Positions 20,075-29,702 of a stretch of 64,000 nucleotides of DNA are shown here, one piece after another (position 1 is the first letter of the stretch; every line of letters starts with the position of its first letter). Under the pieces are notes generated by a model. That model was not told the DNA's origin, searched no databases, and saw nothing but the letters and a program-made list of their open reading frames with translations. Source of the DNA: an uncultured SAR86 cluster bacterium (lineage in GTDB: Bacteria > Pseudomonadota > Gammaproteobacteria > Magnimaribacterales > Magnimaribacteraceae); NCBI GenBank assembly GCA_902542325.1, contig CACBUE010000001.1, positions 124,001 to 188,000 of the forward strand, in the 5' to 3' direction. The translations under genes were made by a program, and so were the position numbers.

Positions 20075-20160
20075 GCCGAAGTGGTGGAACTGGTAGACAC
20101 GCTACCTTGAGGGGGTAGTGAGCATTGCTCGTGGAGGTTCGAATCCTCTCTTCGGCACCA
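20075..20160 (+). tRNA. leuU: tRNA-Leu (anticodon GAG)
   Basis: An 86-base class II tRNA with encoded CCA. Acceptor GCCGAAG pairs with CTTCGGC; the anticodon stem CTACC/GGTAG encloses the loop TTGAGGG, giving anticodon GAG at 20109-20111; the long variable arm is GTGAGCATTGCTCGT-like; the T-loop GGTTCGAATCC is canonical. It is close to E. coli leuU in sequence and lies in the same secG-leuU-metY-rimP context. Probably co-transcribed with secG. Confidence 0.97.
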
Positions 20161-20168
20161 TATCTTTC

Positions 20169-20197
20169 TTGATTCTTTCGTTGCATCTAACTATACT
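20169..20197 (+). promoter_or_regulatory. Putative sigma-70 promoter for tRNA-fMet
   Basis: TTGATT (20169-20174) and TATACT (20192-20197) with a 17-base spacer. The predicted start is about 20203-20205, six to eight bases before the mature tRNA. The bases after the -10 (CCGACCCC) form a GC-rich discriminator, the hallmark of stable-RNA promoters under stringent (ppGpp) control in relatives. Confidence 0.6.
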
Positions 20198-20210
20198 CCG
20201 ACCCCTTTGT

Positions 20211-20287
<77 letters not shown>

Positions 20288-20290
20288 AGT

Positions 20291-20312
20291 AAGCCCTATA
20301 TGGGCTTTTTTT
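20291..20312 (+). terminator. Rho-independent terminator after tRNA-fMet
   Basis: AAGCCC (20291-20296) pairs with GGGCTT (20302-20307) across a TATAT loop, and the T-run extends to 20312. It starts four bases after the tRNA CCA and ends 9 bases before rimP, so it likely trims the tRNA transcript and is partly read through into the nusA operon. Confidence 0.75.
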
Positions 20313-20320
20313 GTAGGTAA

Positions 20321-20764
20321 ATGATGGACATAGATTACATAAAAAAAATGTTGGAAGAGGATATTGAAAGACTAGGCTGTAAAGTCTGGGGCCTAGAGTT
20401 ATTCGGAAGAAGGTCCAATCAAACTTTAAGAATCTTCATAGACAAAAATGAAGGTATATCTGTCGAAGACTGTGAAAAGGTTAGCAAGCATGTAAGTAAA
20501 GTGCTTGATACAGAGAATGACTTTTCCGAAAACTATATGTTAGAAGTTTCATCTCCAGGATTGGATAGGAAATTTTTTTACAACGAGCAATATAAAGATT
20601 ATCTAAATGAGGCTTTAAAGGTCACTTTTTTTGATAGTCAAAACAAAAAAACAATTCAAGGACGTTTAGAGGAAGTAGATAAAACAAGTATAAAACTTGA
20701 AATGAAAGAAGGCCAAATGCAAATTGCTTTTTCTTCTATTATTCAAGCAAATCTTATAATCTAA
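20321..20764 (+). CDS. rimP: Ribosome maturation factor RimP
   Basis: Assists 30S subunit assembly. The 147-residue protein has the N-terminal alpha-beta domain with LGCKVWGLELFGRRSNQTLRIF-like spacing, IFIDKNEGISVEDCEKVS (about 47-64), the family signature YMLEVSSPGLDRKFF (about 83-97) and a C-terminal SH3-like barrel (about 100-147). ATG-ATG at the start: either the first or second Met could initiate. It is the first protein gene of the nusA operon, 11 bases before nusA. Confidence 0.93.
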   Translation: MMDIDYIKKMLEEDIERLGCKVWGLELFGRRSNQTLRIFIDKNEGISVEDCEKVSKHVSKVLDTENDFSENYMLEVSSPGLDRKFFYNEQYKDYLNEALKVTFFDSQNKKTIQGRLEEVDKTSIKLEMKEGQMQIAFSSIIQANLII

Positions 20765-20775
20765 GAGGCAATATT

Positions 20776-22236
20776 ATGCAAAAAGAGATTTTATTAGTAG
20801 CAGAGGCAGTTTCAGGGGAAAAAGGCCTGCCTCAGGAAGCTATATTCGAGGCCATAGAGCAAGCTTTAGCGACTGCTACAAAAAAAAGGTACTCTGAAAA
20901 CTCGAATATAGAGGTGATAATTGATCCAAAAACTGGGGACTATGAAACTTTTCGTTTATGGGAGGTGGTTTCCGTAGAAGATATCGAAGATCAAGGCATC
21001 CAAGTTATTCATGATGATCAAAATAGTGAATTAGGTTCATTTGTAAAAGAGAAGGTAGAAAATGTAGAATTCGGTCGAATCGCTGCGCAGGCTGCTAAAC
21101 AGGTAATAGTTCAGAAAGTAAGGGAAGCTGAAAGAGCACAGGTTGTTGAAAAATACCGCAATGTTTTAGGCGAATTAATCAATGGCACTGTAAAAAAAGT
21201 GACTAGAGAGTTTTTGATTATAGACTTAGGTGAAGGGGCCGAGGCAATTTTGTCTAGAAATGAGTTAATACCTGGAGAAGTATTTAGGATTGGCGATAGA
21301 CTTAGGGCTGTCCTTCAAGAAGAGGATAGAGAAAATCGGGGACCTCAACTAGCTCTAAGTAGGAAATGTCCAGAAATGGTTGGAGAATTATTTAAGTTAG
21401 AGGTTCCTGAAATTTCTGAACAAGTAATAGAAATCAAGGCTATAGCTCGTGATCCAGGTTCAAGAACTAAAATTGCAGTAAAAACAAATGATAATAGAAT
21501 AGATCCTGTTGGAGCTTGTGTGGGAATGAGAGGATCTAGAGTACAGGCAGTATCAAATGAATTAGGTAATGAAAGACTTGACATTGTAATTTGGGATGAC
21601 GATCCAGCTCAATTACTTATTAACTCAATGGGTCCTGTTGAGATAACGTCTATAGTTCTTGACGAAACTAAAGGTTCTATGGATGTGGCTGTTACTCAAG
21701 ATACCTTGGCTCAAGCAATAGGAAAAAGTGGCCAAAACGTTCGTCTTAGCAGTCAAATTACTGGTTGGAAATTGAATGTTATTGATCAGGAAGTTGCTGA
21801 TCAACAAAATCAAGAGAAATCTGAGAGTATTTCAAATATATTAGTAGATAAATTAGATGTTGATGAAGATTTAGCAAATACGCTTATATCTAATGGATAT
21901 AATTCCTTAGAATCTATTTCTTCTTCAGAAATTGAGGAACTTTCGCGAATTGACGGCTTTGATGATGATATTAGTAGCCTTTTAATAAATAGGGCTAAAG
22001 AAGTCTTAATTACAATGGCTATGGAAGTTTCTACAGATGATGGAAAGTCAGGAGATCTTATGTCGGTTGAAGGAATGGAAATGACACTTGCATTGGAACT
22101 AACTCAAAAAGGAATTAATGATAGAGAAGAACTTGCAGAGCAATCTATTGAAGAACTTACAAGCATAATAGATATTTCTGAAGAGGATGCTGGAGATTTA
22201 ATTATGCGAGCAAGAGCTCATTGGTTTGAGGATTAA
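20776..22236 (+). CDS. nusA: Transcription termination/antitermination factor NusA
   Basis: Binds RNA polymerase and modulates pausing, termination and antitermination. The 486 residues comprise an N-terminal RNAP-binding domain (about 1-125), an S1 domain (about 135-200, LINGTVKKVTREFLIIDLGEGAEA), tandem KH domains (about 200-345, with GACVGMRGSRVQAV and AIGKSGQNVRLSSQ), and two C-terminal acidic repeats (about 360-486), as in gammaproteobacterial NusA (495 in E. coli). Followed by infB after 5 bases. Confidence 0.97.
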   Translation: MQKEILLVAEAVSGEKGLPQEAIFEAIEQALATATKKRYSENSNIEVIIDPKTGDYETFRLWEVVSVEDIEDQGIQVIHDDQNSELGSFVKEKVENVEFGRIAAQAAKQVIVQKVREAERAQVVEKYRNVLGELINGTVKKVTREFLIIDLGEGAEAILSRNELIPGEVFRIGDRLRAVLQEEDRENRGPQLALSRKCPEMVGELFKLEVPEISEQVIEIKAIARDPGSRTKIAVKTNDNRIDPVGACVGMRGSRVQAVSNELGNERLDIVIWDDDPAQLLINSMGPVEITSIVLDETKGSMDVAVTQDTLAQAIGKSGQNVRLSSQITGWKLNVIDQEVADQQNQEKSESISNILVDKLDVDEDLANTLISNGYNSLESISSSEIEELSRIDGFDDDISSLLINRAKEVLITMAMEVSTDDGKSGDLMSVEGMEMTLALELTQKGINDREELAEQSIEELTSIIDISEEDAGDLIMRARAHWFED

Positions 22237-22241
22237 AAAAA

Positions 22242-24596
22242 ATGTCAGCGGTAACAGTAGAAAATTTAGCGAAAATAATAGGTTCCGAAGGTGACACTCT
22301 TCTATCTCAAATGAAAGAAGCAGGCCTCTCTCATACTGATGTTAAAGATGAGGTTACTGATAAAGATAAAAAGACTCTATTAGAGTTTCTTAAAGAACAG
22401 CAAAATAAATCTTCTAAGACTATTTCTCTTAATAAAAGTGCAACTAAGACTGAACCTGCTTCATCCGGAACAGTTTCAATTACTAGAAAAACTATTACAA
22501 AAGATAGGTCTGAAAAACAGACTTCGGAAGCTAAAAAAACTTCCTCAACAATTGATTTCGATGAAATAGAGAAAAAAAGACAAGCTGGAGAGGCCAATAA
22601 AAAGGCGGAAGAAGAGCAAAGAAATAAAGAAATAGAGCAAAAGACTCTTGTTACTAGGCGAAAAGCTAAGACTGGTGAGTCTCCTGTAACGAAATCTGAA
22701 CCTAAGAAAGTCGTTCAAATTGAAAAAAGGACACTCAAACCTTCTAGAGCAGAACTATCCAAAAAGGAGCAAAGAGAGTTAGAGGGAGAAAATTTTCTTT
22801 CTAATGTCGAAAAGCAAGAGTTTGAAAAACCTGCTGATTTAGTTTCAAAAAATATTCAAATTCCCGAAACTATTACAGTAAGTGAACTTGCCGAAAGTCT
22901 CTCTGTAAAAGGGGCTGAGGTAGTAAAAAAACTAATGTCTATGGGTGTTATGGCAACTTTAAATCAACCTTTAGATCAAGACACTGCCATATTGGTCACA
23001 GAAGAATTAGGTCACAAGGGAGAACCGGCTGTCAAAGTTGAAGTAGAAGATCAACTGATGGAACTGGTTACTTATGATGGAGAAGAAGAACGTAGGAATC
23101 CGGTAGTATCTGTTCTGGGCCATGTAGATCATGGAAAGACAACTTTATTGGATTTTATTCGCAAGGCTAATGTTGCAGCTGGAGAAGATGGAGGTATTAC
23201 TCAAAAAATAGGAGCCTATCAGGCTAATACAGACCAAGGCACGATTGCATTTATTGATACTCCTGGCCATGCAGCCTTCTCAGAAGTGCGAGCAAGAGGA
23301 GCCAATTCTACTGATATTGTTATTCTTGTCGTTGCTGCAGATGACGGACTGCAACCACAAACAGAGGAGGCAATTAGTCATGCCAAAGCTGCTGGCGTTC
23401 CGATAGTAGTCGCAGTAAATAAAATGGATAGGGAAGAAGCTGATATCGAAAAAGTAAAAACAGAACTTTCCAACAAAGAACTTATTCCAGAAGATTGGGG
23501 AGGTCAAACTCAATTTTTACCTATTTCGGCTCTTAAGGGTGACGGTATAAAAGAATTGCTAGAAGCCGTCTCTCTCGAAGCTGAAGTGTTAGAGCTTAAA
23601 GCACATCATAAAGGCCCGGCATTTGGTGTGGTTTTAGATTCAACTACAGAAGTCGGCAAAGGAGCTGTTGCAACGATACTTGTTCAAAAGGGGACCCTAA
23701 AAAAGGGCGATATGATTCTTGTTGGTGAACAGACAAAAAGAGTAAGAAGCTTAGTAGATGAAAATGGTTTGACTTTGAAAGAGGCCGGACCATCAGTCCC
23801 TGCTTCGATAACCGGTCTTGACGTTCCGCCTAAGGCAGGAGAAGAGTTTGTCGTTGTTTCAAGTGAGAAAATGGCTAAAGAAATCTCCAATGAAAGAGCT
23901 GCAAAAGCTAGAGAAGAAAGATTGGCCCGTAACCAAATCTCTAATCTTGAGATGCTTTTTGAGTCTGAACTAGGAAATCACACTATCTTGAATATTGTTT
24001 TGAAAGCAGACACACATGGTTCCTTAGAAGCAATCATAGGTTCTATAAAGAATATAGAAAATGAAGAAGTAAAAATAAATATTGTCCATGAGTCAGTAGG
24101 TTCTGTAAATGCAAATGATGTTAACCTAGCCATGACGACAGGGGCATTCGTGATGGGCTTTAATGTTAGAGCAGATAATGCTGCAAAATCTTTATCAGAA
24201 AAAGAATCGATCGAAATTCTTTATTACAGCATCATCTATGATCTGATAGATGGTATTAAAACTTCGGTTGAAGGCCATTTAGCTCCCGAGGTAAAGGAAG
24301 AGATACTCGGTACTGCTGAAGTAAAAGATATTTTTAAATCTCCCAAATTTGGACAGATTGCTGGTTCAATTGTTATTGAAGGTACAATTAAAAGAAATAA
24401 ACCAATAAGAGTACTTCGAGATAATATAGTTATATTTGAAGGGGAACTAGATTCTTTAAAAAGATTTAAAGATGATACAAACGAAGTTCCCATGGGAACT
24501 GAATGTGGAATAGGTGTAGCTAACTATAGAGATGTGAAAGTTGGAGATAAAATAGAAGTCTTTGATAGGATTGAAGTAAAAAGAACACTTGATTAA
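22242..24596 (+). CDS. infB: Translation initiation factor IF-2
   Basis: GTPase that places formyl-Met-tRNA on the 30S subunit. The 784 residues include IF2_N modules at both ends of a Lys/Glu-rich linker (about 50-210), the G domain with GHVDHGKT (293-300), DTPGHAAF (G3) and NKMD (G4), then domains II-IV. E. coli IF-2 is 890 residues; the difference lies in the poorly conserved linker. ATG start five bases after nusA; the stop overlaps the rbfA start by one base. Confidence 0.97.
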   Translation: MSAVTVENLAKIIGSEGDTLLSQMKEAGLSHTDVKDEVTDKDKKTLLEFLKEQQNKSSKTISLNKSATKTEPASSGTVSITRKTITKDRSEKQTSEAKKTSSTIDFDEIEKKRQAGEANKKAEEEQRNKEIEQKTLVTRRKAKTGESPVTKSEPKKVVQIEKRTLKPSRAELSKKEQRELEGENFLSNVEKQEFEKPADLVSKNIQIPETITVSELAESLSVKGAEVVKKLMSMGVMATLNQPLDQDTAILVTEELGHKGEPAVKVEVEDQLMELVTYDGEEERRNPVVSVLGHVDHGKTTLLDFIRKANVAAGEDGGITQKIGAYQANTDQGTIAFIDTPGHAAFSEVRARGANSTDIVILVVAADDGLQPQTEEAISHAKAAGVPIVVAVNKMDREEADIEKVKTELSNKELIPEDWGGQTQFLPISALKGDGIKELLEAVSLEAEVLELKAHHKGPAFGVVLDSTTEVGKGAVATILVQKGTLKKGDMILVGEQTKRVRSLVDENGLTLKEAGPSVPASITGLDVPPKAGEEFVVVSSEKMAKEISNERAAKAREERLARNQISNLEMLFESELGNHTILNIVLKADTHGSLEAIIGSIKNIENEEVKINIVHESVGSVNANDVNLAMTTGAFVMGFNVRADNAAKSLSEKESIEILYYSIIYDLIDGIKTSVEGHLAPEVKEEILGTAEVKDIFKSPKFGQIAGSIVIEGTIKRNKPIRVLRDNIVIFEGELDSLKRFKDDTNEVPMGTECGIGVANYRDVKVGDKIEVFDRIEVKRTLD

Positions 24597-24907
24597 TGCC
24601 ATCACAAGACTTTAAGCGTTCTGATAGGATCGCTGACCTGATAAAAGTTGAAATTTCACAAGTTTTATCTTTAGAAGTAAAAGACCCTCGCGTTCAAGGA
24701 ATAACTGTTTTGAATGTCATGCTGACATCTGATATGAAGAAGGCTGATATTTTCATTTCTCAAACTAATAGCTTTAATGAAATCGATTTAGAAGAATTAA
24801 AGAAAGGACTGGAAAAGGCCAAAGGTTTTATCAGAAAAAAGCTCAGTCAAAATTTAAACTTAAGAAGAATTCCAGAGATTTTTTTTAAGATAGAAGAGTT
24901 TTTCTAG
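24596..24907 (+). CDS. rbfA: Ribosome-binding factor A
   Basis: KH-type protein that binds the 30S subunit and helps 16S 5'-end maturation. The 103-residue protein begins FKRSDRIADLIKVEISQVL and contains VKDPRVQGITVLNVMLTSDM, both typical, and ends soon after LRRIPEIFFK. It is about 20-30 residues shorter than E. coli RbfA, lacking the flexible C-terminal tail, which is dispensable in some relatives. Located between infB and truB, as expected. Confidence 0.92.
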   Translation: MPSQDFKRSDRIADLIKVEISQVLSLEVKDPRVQGITVLNVMLTSDMKKADIFISQTNSFNEIDLEELKKGLEKAKGFIRKKLSQNLNLRRIPEIFFKIEEFF

Positions 24908-24911
24908 TTTC

Positions 24912-25778
24912 ATGAATGGATTTTTAATTTTAGACAAGCCTGAAGGTTTAACATCTGCTCAATGCGTTTATAAACTTCGCTCCAAACTAGGAATCAAGAA
25001 AATAGGACATTGTGGAACACTTGATCCATTAGCAACGGGCCTTCTTCCGGTATGTATTGGAGAGGCTACGAAGTTTAGTAATTATGCTTCTGATCTGGAT
25101 AAAGTTTATGAAGTAGGAATAGAGTTTGGAATAGAAACAGATACAGGAGATATTACTGGAAATATAGTCTCAAAAACTGATTTTCCAGGTTTTAAAGAAG
25201 ACTTTCCGCAATTTTTAACTGACCTAGAAGGAATTCAAAACCAGATACCTCCCATGTACTCAGCAATAAAGTTAAATGGTAATCCTTTATATTATTGGGC
25301 TAGGAAGGGAGTTTATCTCCACAGAATGCCTAGAAAGGTAGACATACAAAAAATTGAATTGATAGATAAATCTATTAACACAGCAATTTTGAAAGTATCC
25401 TGCTCTAAAGGAACATATATAAGGAGCCTTATCGAAAAGTTAGGCAGGAATTTGAACTCTTTCGCTACGGTAATATCCCTAAGACGATTAGAAGTTGGAG
25501 ACATGCATTTAAATCAGAAATCTTGTAGTTTTGAAGATTCGTACCAATCACTAGTCGATAAAGTTTTGCCTTGCGATGTTATGTTGAGTGATTTGCATAA
25601 AGTAAAGATAAAAAAAGAAGATGTAAAAAAAGTTAGAAATGGCCTATCAATAGACTATAATGCGCTCCTTAAAATTAAAGGATTAGTAAGAATATATACT
25701 GAAAAAGAACTATTCTTAGGTATTGGGGAGGTCAGTGGTAATAAACTTCAACCTAAAAGACTTATATCTACGAATTAA
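24912..25778 (+). CDS. truB: tRNA pseudouridine(55) synthase
   Basis: Makes pseudouridine 55 in the T-loop of elongator tRNAs. The 288-residue protein has the catalytic Asp in KIGHCGTLDPLATGLLPVCIG (the D of TLDPLA, about residue 39), the motif GIQNQIPPMYSAIKLNGNPLY, and KGTYIRSLIEKLG. The C-terminal third is weakly conserved. Four bases after rbfA and 21 bases before rpsO. Confidence 0.95.
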   Translation: MNGFLILDKPEGLTSAQCVYKLRSKLGIKKIGHCGTLDPLATGLLPVCIGEATKFSNYASDLDKVYEVGIEFGIETDTGDITGNIVSKTDFPGFKEDFPQFLTDLEGIQNQIPPMYSAIKLNGNPLYYWARKGVYLHRMPRKVDIQKIELIDKSINTAILKVSCSKGTYIRSLIEKLGRNLNSFATVISLRRLEVGDMHLNQKSCSFEDSYQSLVDKVLPCDVMLSDLHKVKIKKEDVKKVRNGLSIDYNALLKIKGLVRIYTEKELFLGIGEVSGNKLQPKRLISTN

Positions 25779-25799
25779 TTTCAATTAGAGGAAAAAAAA

Positions 25800-26069
25800 T
25801 TGGCACTAAGTAATACAGAAAAGAAAGAAATAGTAACAAAGTTCGCAAGAACAGATAAAGACACAGGATCACCTGAAGTACAAGTAGCACTACTGTCTGC
25901 AAATATAGATGCACTTCAATCTCATTTCAAAGCTAACGCTAAGGATCATCATTCCAGAACAGGATTAATTAGAATGGTGAATCAACGTAGAAAACTTCTT
26001 GATTACATAAAAACATCCAAACCAGAGACTTATACAAAGTTAATCTCGGATTTGGGTCTAAGAAGATAA
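25800..26069 (+). CDS. rpsO: 30S ribosomal protein S15 (uS15)
   Basis: Primary 16S rRNA-binding protein of the 30S platform. The 89-residue length is exact for the family, with [15 protein letters not shown] and [20 protein letters not shown]. The start codon is TTG, preceded by AGAGGAAAAA at a suitable distance; no in-frame ATG lies nearby, and the N-terminus [11 protein letters not shown] matches relatives. rpsO-pnp is a conserved pair whose intergenic region carries RNase-processing and terminator signals in E. coli; here it is only 66 bases without an obvious strong hairpin. Confidence 0.96.
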   Translation: MALSNTEKKEIVTKFARTDKDTGSPEVQVALLSANIDALQSHFKANAKDHHSRTGLIRMVNQRRKLLDYIKTSKPETYTKLISDLGLRR

Positions 26070-26135
26070 TAAATCCCTAATATCGTTAATCATTTAATTA
26101 CTGGGCAATATGGCTCTGTAAAATAGGAAAATAAA

Positions 26136-28220
26136 ATGGAAAGTTATAAAAAATCATTCATGTTGGGTGACAAAGAAATTACCCTAGAATCTGGAAAAGT
26201 TGCTAGGCAAGCCACTGGAGCAGTAATTGCTACATGCGAGGATACGCAAGTTTTAGCCACAGTTGTTGTAGGTAAAGCACCTGGTGAACATCAAGACTTT
26301 TTCCCGTTGACAGTTAATTATCAAGAGAAGACATATGCTACAGGTAAAATACCTGGAGGTTTCTTTAAGAGAGAAGGTAGGCCCACTGAAAAAGAAACAC
26401 TTACTTCTAGATTAATAGATAGACCTTTAAGGCCTTTATTTAATGATGATTTCCTTTATGAAGTTCAGGTAATTTGTACTGTCATCTCCTCTGATAAGAA
26501 TGTCGATCCTGATATTCTATCTTTTCTAGCAGCCTCTGCAGCTGTGGCTATATCGGGACTGCCATTTAATGGTCCCCTCGGAGCTATAAGGGTAGGATTT
26601 ATTGATGGCAACTACTGCATTAATCCAACAAGGAGCGAACTAGAAGAATCTCATTTAGATATGGTTATTGCAGGAAGCGATGCAGCTGTAATTATGGTCG
26701 AATCAGAAGCTAAAGAACTTTCCGAAGATCAGATGTTGGGAGGAATTTTATTTGCTCATCAAGAAATGCAAGTAGCAATTGAAGCAATAAAAGAAATGGT
26801 AACTGATATCGGGAAACCTGAATTTGAATATGAACCAAAAGTCTTAAGTTCAGAAGTGGTTGAGTTAGTAAAAAATAATTATTCTGATCTAATTTCTGAT
26901 GCTTATGCTTTGCAAATCAAACAAGAAAGGGTCCAGGCTCTATCAGAAATAAGAGGAAAGATTCTAGAAGAGAATGTCTCAGAAGATGAAGGGTCATTTT
27001 CACAAAATGATTTGCTTGATGCATTCAAAAAAATAGGTAAAACCATAGTTAGAACCAGACTCATCGAAGGTGCCCCGAGAATCGATGGAAGGGATTTAGA
27101 TACTGTTAGACCTTTGTTTATTGAAACTGGTGTATTGAAGAATACTCATGGTTCTGCGTTATTTACCCGAGGCGAAACGCAAGCAATTGTTACCTCGACT
27201 CTTGGTTCTCCTAGACAAGCTCAACTGATAGATGCTTTAGAAGGTGAGTTTAAAGACCAATTCATGCTTCATTATAACTTTCCTCCTTATTCGGTAGGGG
27301 AGGCAGGATTTATGTCTGGTCCAAAAAGAAGAGAGATAGGGCACGGTAAACTAGCAAGGAGAGCTTTAGAAGCTGTTTTACCTTCGCCCGACGATTTCCC
27401 TTATACAATAAGAGTAGTATCTGAAATAACAGAGTCTAATGGTTCCAGCTCAATGGCGAGTGTCTGTGGTTCAAGTCTTGCACTTATGGATGCAGGTATT
27501 CCTCTTAAGGCCGCGGTGGCTGGCATAGCTATGGGATTGGTTAAAGAAGAAGAAGGATTCGCAGTTATTACTGATATTTTAGGTGATGAAGATCATCTTG
27601 GTGATATGGACTTTAAAGTTGCAGGAACTTCAGAAGGTATAACTGCTCTTCAAATGGATATCAAAATAGATGGAATTACTGAAGAAATATTCGAAGTTGC
27701 TCTAGAGAAAGCACATACTGCTAGGAATCATATACTTTCGAGTATGAACGAAGTAATTTCTTCTTCTAGAGAAAAGTTATCTGAAAAAGCACCTCAAGCT
27801 GTTGTACTTCAGATTAATACTAAAAAGATACGTGACGTTATAGGTAAAGGTGGCGAAACAATTAGAGGACTTACTGAAGAAACTGGCGCAATTATTGAGG
27901 TAGAGGATAGCGGTAAAGTTACCATTTATGGAGATACTCCAGAATCCAGAGAGTCTGCACAAAAAAGAATTGAGGAAATTACTGCTGAACCAGAAGTAAA
28001 TAAGATTTATACAGGTACTGTAGCTAATATCAAAGACTTCGGTGCTTTTGTAACAATTATGCCCGGAAGAGATGGATTAGTTCATGTGTCAGAAATCTCA
28101 GAAGAAAGAGTAGAAAATGTTTCAGATTATTTTGTTGAGGGTGAAGAAGTGAAGGTTAAAGTTCTAGAAGTAGATAGGCAAGGCAAAATAAGATTAACTA
28201 TGAAAGGACTAGACGATTAA
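26136..28220 (+). CDS. pnp: Polyribonucleotide nucleotidyltransferase (PNPase)
   Basis: Phosphorolytic 3'-5' exoribonuclease, part of mRNA decay. The 694 residues contain two RNase PH domains (about 1-230 and 315-540; the second carries the catalytic [16 protein letters not shown]), an alpha-helical linker, a KH domain ([20 protein letters not shown], about 563-582) and an S1 domain ([15 protein letters not shown], about 624-638). E. coli PNPase is 711, so it is complete. Last gene of the rimP operon; a terminator follows at 28290. Confidence 0.97.
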   Translation: MESYKKSFMLGDKEITLESGKVARQATGAVIATCEDTQVLATVVVGKAPGEHQDFFPLTVNYQEKTYATGKIPGGFFKREGRPTEKETLTSRLIDRPLRPLFNDDFLYEVQVICTVISSDKNVDPDILSFLAASAAVAISGLPFNGPLGAIRVGFIDGNYCINPTRSELEESHLDMVIAGSDAAVIMVESEAKELSEDQMLGGILFAHQEMQVAIEAIKEMVTDIGKPEFEYEPKVLSSEVVELVKNNYSDLISDAYALQIKQERVQALSEIRGKILEENVSEDEGSFSQNDLLDAFKKIGKTIVRTRLIEGAPRIDGRDLDTVRPLFIETGVLKNTHGSALFTRGETQAIVTSTLGSPRQAQLIDALEGEFKDQFMLHYNFPPYSVGEAGFMSGPKRREIGHGKLARRALEAVLPSPDDFPYTIRVVSEITESNGSSSMASVCGSSLALMDAGIPLKAAVAGIAMGLVKEEEGFAVITDILGDEDHLGDMDFKVAGTSEGITALQMDIKIDGITEEIFEVALEKAHTARNHILSSMNEVISSSREKLSEKAPQAVVLQINTKKIRDVIGKGGETIRGLTEETGAIIEVEDSGKVTIYGDTPESRESAQKRIEEITAEPEVNKIYTGTVANIKDFGAFVTIMPGRDGLVHVSEISEERVENVSDYFVEGEEVKVKVLEVDRQGKIRLTMKGLDD

Positions 28221-28289
28221 TTTGTAATATTTCAAATTATGTGCTAAGTGGCCAATTGTTTTAATACTTTTCATCCTGTTAAATTTGAT

Positions 28290-28316
28290 AGTCCAGAATT
28301 ATCTGGGCTTTTGTTT
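28290..28316 (+). terminator. Rho-independent terminator after pnp
   Basis: AGTCCAGA (28290-28297) pairs with TCTGGGCT (28302-28309), one G-U included, around a 4-base loop, followed by TTTTGTTT. It lies 70 bases after the pnp stop and 23 bases before the first small membrane protein gene, so it should end the nusA-pnp transcript. Confidence 0.7.
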
Positions 28317-28338
28317 AACAAAAAATGGGTGAGATATT

Positions 28339-28551
28339 ATGATGGAAAATGCAAAACGCATAGTAAGCGACTTAACGGGTATAGGTGTAGCTTTGATTGC
28401 TCTTGGTGTTGTGCTTGGAGTTGTCATTGGTACTGATGTAGCTTTTGTACCTAATGTACTTGAAAATCTTCTAGGAGCAGTAGCAATGCTCGGAGACTCA
28501 GGTCTTGTAGGTATTATAGTTCTATTAATTGTTATGGAATTGCTTAGATAG
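28339..28551 (+). CDS. Small two-helix membrane protein, unrecognised (copy 1)
   Basis: A 70-residue protein with a polar N-terminal helix (MMENAKRIVSDLTG) and two hydrophobic segments (about 14-34 and 52-68) around a central loop VAFVPNVLENLLGAVAMLG. A good ribosome-binding site (GGTGAG) lies just ahead. I do not recognise the family. It is related to the next gene: both share the order N-terminal amphipathic helix, first membrane helix, a V-x-F-x-x-x-V-L-(E/D)-N motif, then a GS/DSGL(V/G) turn and a last hydrophobic helix. ATG-ATG start. Its position between two terminators suggests its own short transcript. Confidence 0.72.
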   Translation: MMENAKRIVSDLTGIGVALIALGVVLGVVIGTDVAFVPNVLENLLGAVAMLGDSGLVGIIVLLIVMELLR

Positions 28552-28571
28552 TTATTAATATGCTGAAAATA

Positions 28572-28603
28572 GAAGGGGGTTCACAGAACCCCTTTCTTCT
28601 TTA
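28572..28603 (+). terminator. Strong hairpin terminator between the two small membrane genes
   Basis: An 11-base-pair stem, GAAGGGGGTTC (28572-28582) with GAACCCCTTTC (28586-28596), one G-U pair, three-base loop ACA, followed by the T-rich TTCTTT. It would end most transcripts of copy 1 before copy 2, or allow the two to be expressed at different levels. Confidence 0.75.
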
Positions 28604-28624
28604 TAGCTAAGGAGCAGGAAAAAA

Positions 28625-28858
28625 ATGACAGACATAATAAATAGAATATCTAGAGTTTTGTGGGACATAACAAAATTTCTAGGATTAATTGTGGCAGTAG
28701 CCATATTAGTATCAATGTTGTTTGGTAGTAATGTGCCTTTCTTCGGGGGAGTACTTGATAATACTCAAATTATCATGGAAACTCTGGGATCTGAAGGTTT
28801 GGGTCTCATAATCGCAATAATCATTATATTGAGTGTATGGAACTCTAGATCAAATTAA
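28625..28858 (+). CDS. Small two-helix membrane protein, unrecognised (copy 2)
   Basis: A 77-residue protein with an amphipathic start (MTDIINRISRVLWDITKFLG), a first membrane helix (about 18-34), a loop NVPFFGGVLDNTQIIMETLG and a second membrane helix (about 57-71). It shares length, topology and the V-x-F...V-L-D/E-N plus GSEGLG/GDSGLV patterns with the preceding gene, so a tandem duplication is likely. A ribosome-binding site (AAGGAG) precedes the ATG. Function unknown; nothing in the sequence suggests enzyme activity. Could form small oligomers in the inner membrane. Confidence 0.72.
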   Translation: MTDIINRISRVLWDITKFLGLIVAVAILVSMLFGSNVPFFGGVLDNTQIIMETLGSEGLGLIIAIIIILSVWNSRSN

Positions 28859-28871
28859 AAAAGGATTTTGT

Positions 28872-28899
28872 AAAAAGGCGTCCTTGGATGTCTTTTTTT
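28872..28899 (+). terminator. Rho-independent terminator after copy 2
   Basis: Eleven pairs (28872-28882 with 28887-28897, two G-U) with loop CTTG, and a run of T to 28899. It begins 13 bases after the copy 2 stop and ends two bases before the probable ATG of the hydrolase. Confidence 0.65.
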
Positions 28900-28901
28900 C
28901 A

Positions 28902-29696
28902 ATGAAAAAATTAGTAAACATAGAAGATAATATAAAAATTGGCACAACAGGTTCGAGAGACCTAACTGGCGATTTATTTTGTCCGCCTAAAGGTGAAGCT
29001 AATGGTTCTGGGATAGTAATTATCCATGGAGGAGGCTGGAGAGAAGGAGACAAAAATCAATTACGTGGTTATGGAATATTACTTGCTAGGGAAGGGTTTA
29101 CCTGCCTCTCAGCTTCTTATAGATTATCTCAAGAAGAGATTTGGCCTGCACAGATACAAGATGTGAATTGTGCAATACGTTATATGAGGGCAAATTCAGA
29201 TAAATTAAAAATAGATCCAAATAGAATTGGTGTTACAGGAAATTCTGCTGGTGGCCACCTTTCATTAATGTCAGCTCTATCAGATATAGATCCAAGTTTT
29301 GAAGGTGAAGGTGGAAATAATCATGTTACTTCAGAAGTAAAAGCTGTATGCGCCATATATCCTCCGGCACAAATAAGAAAATATGAGGATACGGATGCCA
29401 TATTCGATGCTTACAAGGCCTTAATGGGTAATGATGCTTCACAAGATGACTTTGATAAAGCTAGCCCTATTTTACAAATAAATAATCAGTTTCCTCCTAC
29501 AATGCTGATTCATGGTTCAACTGATTCGGTTGTAAAACTATCTGACTCGACAGATTTATATTCAAAGTTAACTGATCTAAATATACCAACTGAACTTCAT
29601 ATATTTTCTCAGGAGGAGCATGCCTTTGATTCTCAGAAGGGATATGGAAGATCTGTTGCAGATCTGCAGAATTTATTTTTTAAGAAGTATCTTTAA
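28902..29696 (+). CDS. Alpha/beta hydrolase, HSL/BD-FAE-like carboxylesterase
   Basis: From the ATG at 28902 the protein has 264 residues. It shows the hormone-sensitive-lipase type oxyanion motif HGGGW (42-46), nucleophile S115 in GNSAGGH, and later the acid in HGSTDSVVKL and the base in EEHAFD. A longer frame opens at 28833, but its extra 23 codons overlap the preceding gene and the terminator, so the shorter start is preferred, although it lacks a clear Shine-Dalgarno. No signal peptide: a cytoplasmic esterase or acyl-peptide/formamidase-like enzyme. Substrate unknown. Convergent with the tRNA gene at 29703. Confidence 0.82.
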   Translation: MKKLVNIEDNIKIGTTGSRDLTGDLFCPPKGEANGSGIVIIHGGGWREGDKNQLRGYGILLAREGFTCLSASYRLSQEEIWPAQIQDVNCAIRYMRANSDKLKIDPNRIGVTGNSAGGHLSLMSALSDIDPSFEGEGGNNHVTSEVKAVCAIYPPAQIRKYEDTDAIFDAYKALMGNDASQDDFDKASPILQINNQFPPTMLIHGSTDSVVKLSDSTDLYSKLTDLNIPTELHIFSQEEHAFDSQKGYGRSVADLQNLFFKKYL

Positions 29697-29702
29697 GGCC
29701 AA

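Noticed and set aside
28248-28436. 62-codon plus-strand frame after pnp
   Set aside because: It covers the terminator and overlaps the first small membrane gene in another frame, with Cys/Trp-rich composition unlike neighbours.
28833-28901. Upstream extension of the hydrolase
   Set aside because: It overlaps the end of the preceding gene and encodes the terminator stem; the conserved hydrolase sequence begins after 28902.
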